NCBI GenBank assembly: GCA_002350445.1
Contig: DEEV01000013.1
Location: 2,354 to 13,972 of the forward strand
Source: Treponema sp. UBA2869
Lineage (GTDB): Bacteria; Spirochaetota; Spirochaetia; Treponematales; Treponemataceae
Length of the DNA stretch: 11,619 nucleotides
Reading direction: 5' to 3'
The notes under the pieces are model-generated. The model searched no databases. It had not been told where the DNA came from and was given only the letters and a program-made list of their open reading frames with translations. Below, in pieces: positions 7,071 through 11,619 of the stretch. The stretch's first letter is position 1. The number at the start of each line of letters is the position of its first letter. The translations under genes were made by a program, and so were the position numbers.

Positions 7071-8453
7071 ATGAGATTTAATTACAAAAACCTTTTATAC
7101 GCAATCTGTTCTCTTTTAATTTTTCTGCTTACCGTAACTTTTAAATCTATTCCTACAGGTCAGCTCTGGAAGGGCTATTCAATGCTTTATGTTCCTGCCG
7201 CAATAGACGATTTTCTTGTAAAGCAGGCACTTTCCGAAAGCGAAATTACCGAATATGCATCTCTTTACGACCAGTATCTTCCTGTAAATTTGAGCGCAAA
7301 TTCGGCAGAAATTTCCATGCTAAAAATAAACGCCCAGAACAAGGATTTTGAATACTCAACTAAGCGCAATGCCTATTTCTATGACAAATCAAAAACTTAC
7401 AGAGTTTATTATATTCCGGCAGCTTACAAAGCTAAAATTTCCAGAACAATTGAAATATTAAATGCCAAAAAAATAGAATGCGGTGCCGATGCAAATTCCG
7501 TTTACCCGTGGATTCTTCCGGTTATATTCATTTTGTTTGCGCTTTTTCTTACTTTTAATTCTTATAACCCGATTGTTTTTTCTCTGGCAGCTTTTCCGCT
7601 GGAGCTTTATATTCTGTGCAATCCGTTTTATCCGGTTGCGGTTGCAAGCTGCCTTTGTCTTCTTTTTGTATTTTACATTTCAAATATCTGGCGTCGCAAA
7701 GGAGCGGTTTCATGTCTTATTAACCGCAAAATCATTTTTATTATGATTTTATGTGCCATTGTGTGCGCCTTTGCATGTTCTGTAAAATCTGGAATGCTTT
7801 TTATTCTTACACTTGCAGGCATTTACACAACGTTAAAATTTTTATACCAAACAGAAAACTATTTTGAAAACAAAAAATCTTTTATTCCGGTTTTTATTCG
7901 TCCGGCAAAGATGGTTTCCGTATACGCGGAAAAGCCTAAAAAAATACTACCGATGACATGTTCTGCAGCAGCGCTTTTAATGCTTTTCTTTGTGCTTACA
8001 TCATCAGATTCACTTAATACACATTTTTCAAGCGTACAGCTTCCGGCCGCAAGAGGAGCAAAATCAGAAAATCTTCCGGGACTTAATGATTATTATGACT
8101 GGCTGTGGAACGTAAAATCTTATCCGTACCGTTCACTGAATTCTTCATCAGAAAAAAAGGATTTTATAGAATTTCCACGTTATATCGAAGACGGAAACAA
8201 AATAACAAAAACAAAGGACGTTATGGCGTATAATCAGACTTTTAAAACAAATGCCTGGAACGATATAGATAAGCTTAAATTTGAATCAATTGAAAAGGTA
8301 ATGAAAAATCAGGGAAAAGACTTTTCTGCCGGCTACGCTTCTTCAAATTCATACACTATGGGCTTTTTCAGCATTATAATGATGATTACAAGCTTTTTTA
8401 TATTACTTTTTATATGCATTTCCATTATTATTACAAAGAGTAAAAGACGATGA
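7071..8453 (+). CDS. Unrecognised multi-pass membrane protein coupled to rnfC-like gene
   Basis: I do not recognise a family for this 460-residue protein. An N-terminal hydrophobic segment (about 8-24) is followed by a polar domain of about 120 residues (25-145). Next come closely spaced hydrophobic segments at about 147-163, 167-183, 187-204, 221-237 and 240-257, and another at about 296-311. A second polar domain of about 115 residues (313-428) is rich in Tyr, Trp, Ser and Asn, and a last segment (about 431-455) is followed by KSKRR. The positive-inside rule suggests a cytoplasmic C-terminus, with the two polar domains possibly outside the cytoplasm. Cys residues cluster in the membrane part (183, 194, 196, 228, 232, 236) without a clear cofactor motif. 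Its stop overlaps the next start by 4 nt (ATGA), so it is translationally coupled to the RnfC-like gene and may be an accessory subunit. That role is inference from context only. Confidence 0.75.
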   Translation: MRFNYKNLLYAICSLLIFLLTVTFKSIPTGQLWKGYSMLYVPAAIDDFLVKQALSESEITEYASLYDQYLPVNLSANSAEISMLKINAQNKDFEYSTKRNAYFYDKSKTYRVYYIPAAYKAKISRTIEILNAKKIECGADANSVYPWILPVIFILFALFLTFNSYNPIVFSLAAFPLELYILCNPFYPVAVASCLCLLFVFYISNIWRRKGAVSCLINRKIIFIMILCAIVCAFACSVKSGMLFILTLAGIYTTLKFLYQTENYFENKKSFIPVFIRPAKMVSVYAEKPKKILPMTCSAAALLMLFFVLTSSDSLNTHFSSVQLPAARGAKSENLPGLNDYYDWLWNVKSYPYRSLNSSSEKKDFIEFPRYIEDGNKITKTKDVMAYNQTFKTNAWNDIDKLKFESIEKVMKNQGKDFSAGYASSNSYTMGFFSIIMMITSFFILLFICISIIITKSKRR

Positions 8454-9751
8454 CAGAAAACCGCAACAAACTAAATCTTTTAAGAGATTATAAGAAAACT
8501 GAAAATTCCTTTTTACCTCATTACGTTACAATTCCTTTGTGTCAGGAATTTGGAAAGGATTCCAGACCTGTTGTAAATATTGGAGACACCGTAAAAGAAG
8601 GCGATATAATTGCAAGGGGAGAGGGAACAAATTCTTCATATATTCATTCTTCGGTACCAGGAAAAGTAGAAGCCTGCATTCCATGCATTACGCCATACGG
8701 TCAGCAGAATTTTGCGCTTAGAATTAAAACAGGCGGAAGTTTTTCATATCTTGGAAAGAAAAATAACAAAAAAAATATAGATTCAATTTCAGCAGAATCA
8801 ATTGTAAAGTCTTTTATAGAAAAGGGCATTGTAAATACATTTAATATTGCAAAAGCAGAAAATCTTGGACTTCAGATTCAGAAAAATAAAAAGGCATCGG
8901 CGCTGGTCGTAAGAATGTTTGATGAAGATATTTTCCGGATTACAGACTCGCTTATGTCAAAATTTTATTTTGATGAAATTGTAGAAGGCGCACAGATTAC
9001 AGCAAAAGCATTTGGTGCATCGGGAATTGTTTTTGCAGTTACAGAAAAAAATGATTTTGCGTACAAATTTGAAAAGGTAAATATTCCTAACGTATGCTTT
9101 CTGGAAATGAATTCGGGAAAGTACCCCTGCGGAAACGTAAAGGAAATTGTAAGCACTTTTGCAAAAAACGAAAAAAAGGCCTGCAATTTTGACGTTACAA
9201 AAAATGACCTTTTTACAGATTCTTCAACAATGTACGAAGCATACAAGGCCGTTGCACTTGGCATTCCTGCAATAAACAAATTTGTTCATTTTTCGGGAAA
9301 CTGCCTTTACGCATCCTGCCTTTTAAACGTAAAAATTGGAACTTCAATAAAGGAAATTGTTTCGCAGATCGGCGGCTTTATAAAACAGCCTAAAATGATA
9401 ATCATAAACGGCAAGTTAAACGGAACAATGATTACAAGTATGGATGTGCCGGTTACACAGTATGTAAAATCGGTAGAGTTCGTTTCTGCGCGCAAGGTAA
9501 CCGACCGGCATGTATACTCGTGCATCAACTGCGGAAACTGCCGCTTTGTTTGTCCTGCAAAAATTCTTCCGGATATTCTTTACAACAACTATGTTTCGTT
9601 CAAAGAAGAAACTGCAAATCTGGAAAAATCTGCGCTTATATGTACGGAATGCGGACTTTGCAATACCGTTTGCCCGGCAAGACTTCCTTTATCACAGACC
9701 ATAAATATTTTAAAAGAAAACAACTTAAATAAAAACGGGGAAGCAAAATGA
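8450..9751 (+). CDS. rnfC: RnfC-like subunit with two 4Fe-4S motifs but degenerate NADH/FMN site
   Basis: In a normal Rnf complex, RnfC is the peripheral cytoplasmic subunit that exchanges electrons with NAD(H) via FMN and carries two 4Fe-4S clusters. This 433-residue homologue has the N-terminal lipoyl-like fold pattern (VTIPLCQEFG, PVVNIGDTVKEGDII, IHSSVPGKVEA at 65-75). Its C-terminus holds two complete ferredoxin motifs: C358-C361-C364-C368P and C398-C401-C404-C408P. SLBB-like sequence is at about 270-312 (PAINKFVHFSGN to IKEIVSQIGGF). The middle is aberrant. Where the family has GIVGLGGAGFPT this protein has GIVNTFNIAKAEN (127-138), the NGAECEPY site reads RMFDEDIF, and YPQGGEKQL reads YPCGNVKEI. 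The family comparisons are from memory. The usual start of canonical RnfC (Gly-Gly-His/Ile-Pro) is also absent. The gene is coupled by ATGA overlaps on both sides. NAD+ reduction by this subunit therefore seems doubtful. Confidence 0.85.
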   Translation: MTENRNKLNLLRDYKKTENSFLPHYVTIPLCQEFGKDSRPVVNIGDTVKEGDIIARGEGTNSSYIHSSVPGKVEACIPCITPYGQQNFALRIKTGGSFSYLGKKNNKKNIDSISAESIVKSFIEKGIVNTFNIAKAENLGLQIQKNKKASALVVRMFDEDIFRITDSLMSKFYFDEIVEGAQITAKAFGASGIVFAVTEKNDFAYKFEKVNIPNVCFLEMNSGKYPCGNVKEIVSTFAKNEKKACNFDVTKNDLFTDSSTMYEAYKAVALGIPAINKFVHFSGNCLYASCLLNVKIGTSIKEIVSQIGGFIKQPKMIIINGKLNGTMITSMDVPVTQYVKSVEFVSARKVTDRHVYSCINCGNCRFVCPAKILPDILYNNYVSFKEETANLEKSALICTECGLCNTVCPARLPLSQTINILKENNLNKNGEAK

Positions 9752-10794
9752 TGGAAAAACTTTTGAACGACAGAATTTCTCTAAGACCGTTTGTTTATAA
9801 CAGACCTTCAATTTCCAGCGTTTCCATAAGAATTCTGATTCTGCTTTCAATACAGATTCTTTTTACCGCACTTTCAAAAAGCTATTCAAACCTTTTTATA
9901 ATTGCGGCCGCTTTTTTGGGTTCTTTGTGTGCATCGGCTCTTTCTTACCTTATCAAAAAGGAACAGCCTTATAACACCATTTATGTTGTACTGCAAGGAA
10001 TTATAATTGGAATGCTCCTTCCTGCCGGATACCCGGTTCCTGCAGTTTTCTTTATGACCTTTATTTCTATTTTTACCTTCAGGGCAATAATCTGTAAAAG
10101 CATAAACAGCTGGATAAATATGTCTGTTTTTACTGTAATAATTGCATGGATAATTGGAAGCAGCTTTTTTCCGCAATTTCTTATTACCGCAGATTTAATT
10201 CCAATAAAAAATCCTTCGGTATTTTTAATTCAAAACGGCACATTCCCAATCTACAGTTTTGATTCAGCAGTAACTTCATTTTTGAACAATTCCTTTTTCA
10301 GTTATTTCAGGATCACCATTCCGGAAGGTCTTGTTTCTTTCCTCTGGGATACACATTCTACAATTCCAGCGTTCAGATTTAATCTGCTTACAATCATTTC
10401 TTCACTTTTCTTATTTTCGGACAATGCATTTTCCAGCAACGTTTCTGGAATTTTCCTTTTTGTATACGCACTGCTTGTAAGGCTTTTTGCACCAGTCTTT
10501 TTCGGTGGCCAGTTGAATCAGGGAGATGTAATTCTTGCGCTTTTTACAAGTGGAATACTTTTCTGCGCAACATTTATGCTTCAGTCATACGGAACAATGC
10601 CTGTTTCCTTTATAGGAAAGATTCTGTTCAGCATTGGAAGCGGAATTTTTGCATTCCTTATTATTGGCTGCGGCACTTCGCCGATTGGAATGGCATATAC
10701 ACTTTTACTTTCAAATATTCTTGCCATGCTTATCCGCATTATAGAAGAAAAAAGAAATGATATTATTTTAAGTAGGGTTACAGCTAATGAATAA
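9748..10794 (+). CDS. rnfD: RnfD-like membrane subunit without the usual flavinylation motif
   Basis: The 348-residue polytopic protein belongs to the RnfD/NqrB family, the main membrane subunit, which in canonical members carries a covalently bound FMN. An N-terminal SLRPFVYNRPS region precedes about nine hydrophobic segments. IYVVLQGIIIGMLLPAGYP (78-96) corresponds to the family's conserved GxLLALxLP region. GDVILALFTSGILFCATFM through GCGTSPIGMAYTLLLSN (259-323) aligns well with the family end (the GGLMLGAFFMATDPVTSP to MNAL region). Two hallmark motifs are missing. The NPAL/AG stretch reads CKSINSWINMSVFT at about 116-129, and the flavin-acceptor region (D-x-x-T/S-G-A-T-P-L in the family) is only vaguely echoed by FDSAVTSFLN at 171-180. 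Thr176 might be a shifted acceptor but lacks the Gly-Ala context. A GGGGAA Shine-Dalgarno precedes the start, which overlaps rnfC by 4 nt. Confidence 0.85.
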   Translation: MMEKLLNDRISLRPFVYNRPSISSVSIRILILLSIQILFTALSKSYSNLFIIAAAFLGSLCASALSYLIKKEQPYNTIYVVLQGIIIGMLLPAGYPVPAVFFMTFISIFTFRAIICKSINSWINMSVFTVIIAWIIGSSFFPQFLITADLIPIKNPSVFLIQNGTFPIYSFDSAVTSFLNNSFFSYFRITIPEGLVSFLWDTHSTIPAFRFNLLTIISSLFLFSDNAFSSNVSGIFLFVYALLVRLFAPVFFGGQLNQGDVILALFTSGILFCATFMLQSYGTMPVSFIGKILFSIGSGIFAFLIIGCGTSPIGMAYTLLLSNILAMLIRIIEEKRNDIILSRVTANE

Positions 10795-11242
10795 TATATC
10801 GAATAAAGTTTTTTTTAAGAAATACGGAATTTTCGTTGGAATTCTTGCCTTTATTTTTGGCATTTCAATTTATTCCATAAAATCTACTTCTAAATACTGG
10901 AACCGATATCTTCAATTTTCTGTAGAAGATGTTCTTGAAACTTCTGCCCCAGACACATGGACTGTTGGAAACGCAATTCCAATAAACAATCCGCTGGCTA
11001 TGAATTCTGCGCTGTTTGAAATAAGAAACAGAAAAACCGGAACCGTGTATTCAGCAATTATCATAAGAATTCAAACTCTTTACGGTCCGCTTCCGGCTGT
11101 ATATATAATGGACAGCGAAAAAAATGTTGAGTTTGTGGGCTATTCAACTACCACAGGCCGCATTGCAAAACAGCTTAATGAAAATCGTCTGAACAAAAGT
11201 ATTATTTACTGGAAAAAGAAAATTCCGCAGATTATAAAATAA
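10787..11242 (+). CDS. rnfG: Short RnfG-like protein lacking the S/T-G-A-T flavin motif
   Basis: RnfG normally is a membrane-anchored extracytoplasmic subunit with FMN attached to a Thr in an S/T-G-A-T motif near its C-terminus, and is about 180-210 residues long. This 151-residue protein has one N-terminal membrane segment (about 13-31). A small exported domain follows, whose strand pattern (VYSAIIIRIQTLYGPLPAVYI, then a glycine-containing strand EFVGYSTTTGR at 115-125) resembles the first half of the FMN_bind fold. The sequence then ends at NKSIIYWKKKIPQIIK, where canonical proteins continue to the flavin motif. There is no S-G-A-T anywhere. Identification depends largely on position between rnfD and rnfE, plus topology. 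The gene overlaps rnfD by 8 nt and ends 14 nt before the next gene. No frameshift is seen. Confidence 0.65.
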   Translation: MNNISNKVFFKKYGIFVGILAFIFGISIYSIKSTSKYWNRYLQFSVEDVLETSAPDTWTVGNAIPINNPLAMNSALFEIRNRKTGTVYSAIIIRIQTLYGPLPAVYIMDSEKNVEFVGYSTTTGRIAKQLNENRLNKSIIYWKKKIPQIIK

Positions 11243-11256
11243 ATACAGGAAATTTT

Positions 11257-11619
11257 ATGAAGAATAAAACTTATTTTGTATACATTGCAGCTTATGTCGC
11301 TCTTTTGCTTCCGTCTCCGGGAAGATTCATTTTTGGATTCATTCTTATGGCAGAGCTCTTTCTGCTTACACTTACAGGAACACTTGTAAATTCACTTATA
11401 AGAAAACTTGAAATGCAGGAAATGCATTCAATAATTTCGGTACTTTTTATACTTACAACAACACTAGTTCTTAGACAGGTTCTGGTGATTACCTATCCGG
11501 AAACAGTGCTTACACTTGGCTACATGCTTTACTTACCGGCAGTTTCTCTTTTTATGATTGGATATCTTTATAAAGACAACGGTTCGTCACTTAAAAAGAG
11601 GCTTGAATTCAATTTACGA
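11257..11619 (+). CDS. rnfE: RnfE-like membrane subunit, 5' part only, with no cysteines
   Basis: A frame opens at ATG 11257, 5 nt after AGGAAA (11247-11252 region), and is still open at the right edge (121 codons). Canonical RnfE and RnfA are six-helix membrane proteins that together hold a 2Fe-2S cluster with two Cys each. The visible part aligns with RnfE. LTLTGTLVNSLIRKL (37-51) matches the VLVLSNVLISLLRKF region. The helix LFILTTTLVLRQVLVITYPE with LTLGYMLYLPAVSLFMIG (63-102) matches the region ending in LGIFIPLIVVNCIILG. Three to four hydrophobic helices are visible. The first family Cys (LGLCP) is replaced by LLLPSPG and the second (VNC) by AVSLFM. There are no Cys at all in these 121 residues. 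RnfA cannot be fully excluded, but gene order C-D-G-E supports RnfE. The rest lies outside the window. Confidence 0.7.
   Translation, partial: MKNKTYFVYIAAYVALLLPSPGRFIFGFILMAELFLLTLTGTLVNSLIRKLEMQEMHSIISVLFILTTTLVLRQVLVITYPETVLTLGYMLYLPAVSLFMIGYLYKDNGSSLKKRLEFNLR

Noticed and set aside
8965..9528. Minus-strand open frames of 73 and 104 codons within the rnfC-like gene
   Set aside because: They are antisense shadows of a gene with two clear ferredoxin motifs; their translations show no family features.
8450..11619. Interpretation of the Rnf-like genes as decaying pseudogenes
   Set aside because: No internal stops or frameshifts, tight 4-8 nt overlaps, retained ferredoxin cysteines and uniform codon use all point to maintained genes.

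Overview
The window is A+T-rich, tightly packed bacterial DNA. Its codon use is A/T-ending, gaps between genes are very short, and the gene set (PQQ-like propeller, pcnB poly(A) polymerase, Rnf-type cluster, relaxed secretion signals) together suggest a spirochaete of the genus Treponema, probably a host-associated or gut species. This is inferred from protein style and gene content, since there is no rRNA to check it. No tRNA, rRNA, CRISPR array, IS element or integrase was seen.

Layout. (1) Positions 1-2356, minus strand: an RNA uracil-C5 methyltransferase followed 5 nt later by an exported PQQ-like beta-propeller protein that runs off the left edge. (2) 2386/2395-4580, plus strand: a monoacylglycerol-lipase-like alpha/beta hydrolase and then pcnB, 5 nt apart. 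(3) 4591-6493, minus strand: an RluA-family pseudouridine synthase followed by an unusual protein that joins an N-terminal P-loop NTPase-like region to a C-terminal Asp23/Gls24 domain. (4) 6570-11619, plus strand: a continuous run of six genes with overlapping or nearly touching ends: a divergent PAP2 (DUF212) membrane protein, an unrecognised large membrane protein, then homologues of RnfC, RnfD, RnfG and the start of RnfE, which is cut by the right edge.

The most interesting part is region 4. In gene order and overall fold pattern it is an rnfCDGE cluster, the core of the ion-translocating ferredoxin:NAD+ oxidoreductase. RnfC keeps both 4Fe-4S ferredoxin motifs. However, the usual cofactor residues appear to be missing everywhere else: the Gly-rich NADH/FMN signature of RnfC, the flavinylation Thr motifs of RnfD and RnfG, and the two membrane 2Fe-2S cysteines of RnfE. 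All the reading frames are intact and translationally coupled, so this looks like a maintained, diverged Rnf-like machine rather than a decaying one. The coupled unknown membrane protein is a candidate extra subunit.

A second theme is expression. For four genes (pcnB, the P-loop/Asp23 gene, the pseudouridine synthase and the PAP2 gene) a -10-like hexamer ends only 6-9 nt before the start codon and there is no well-placed Shine-Dalgarno. This suggests leaderless or near-leaderless mRNAs. The genes inside the Rnf-like operon rely instead on overlap coupling or on a visible AGGA/GGGGAA site.
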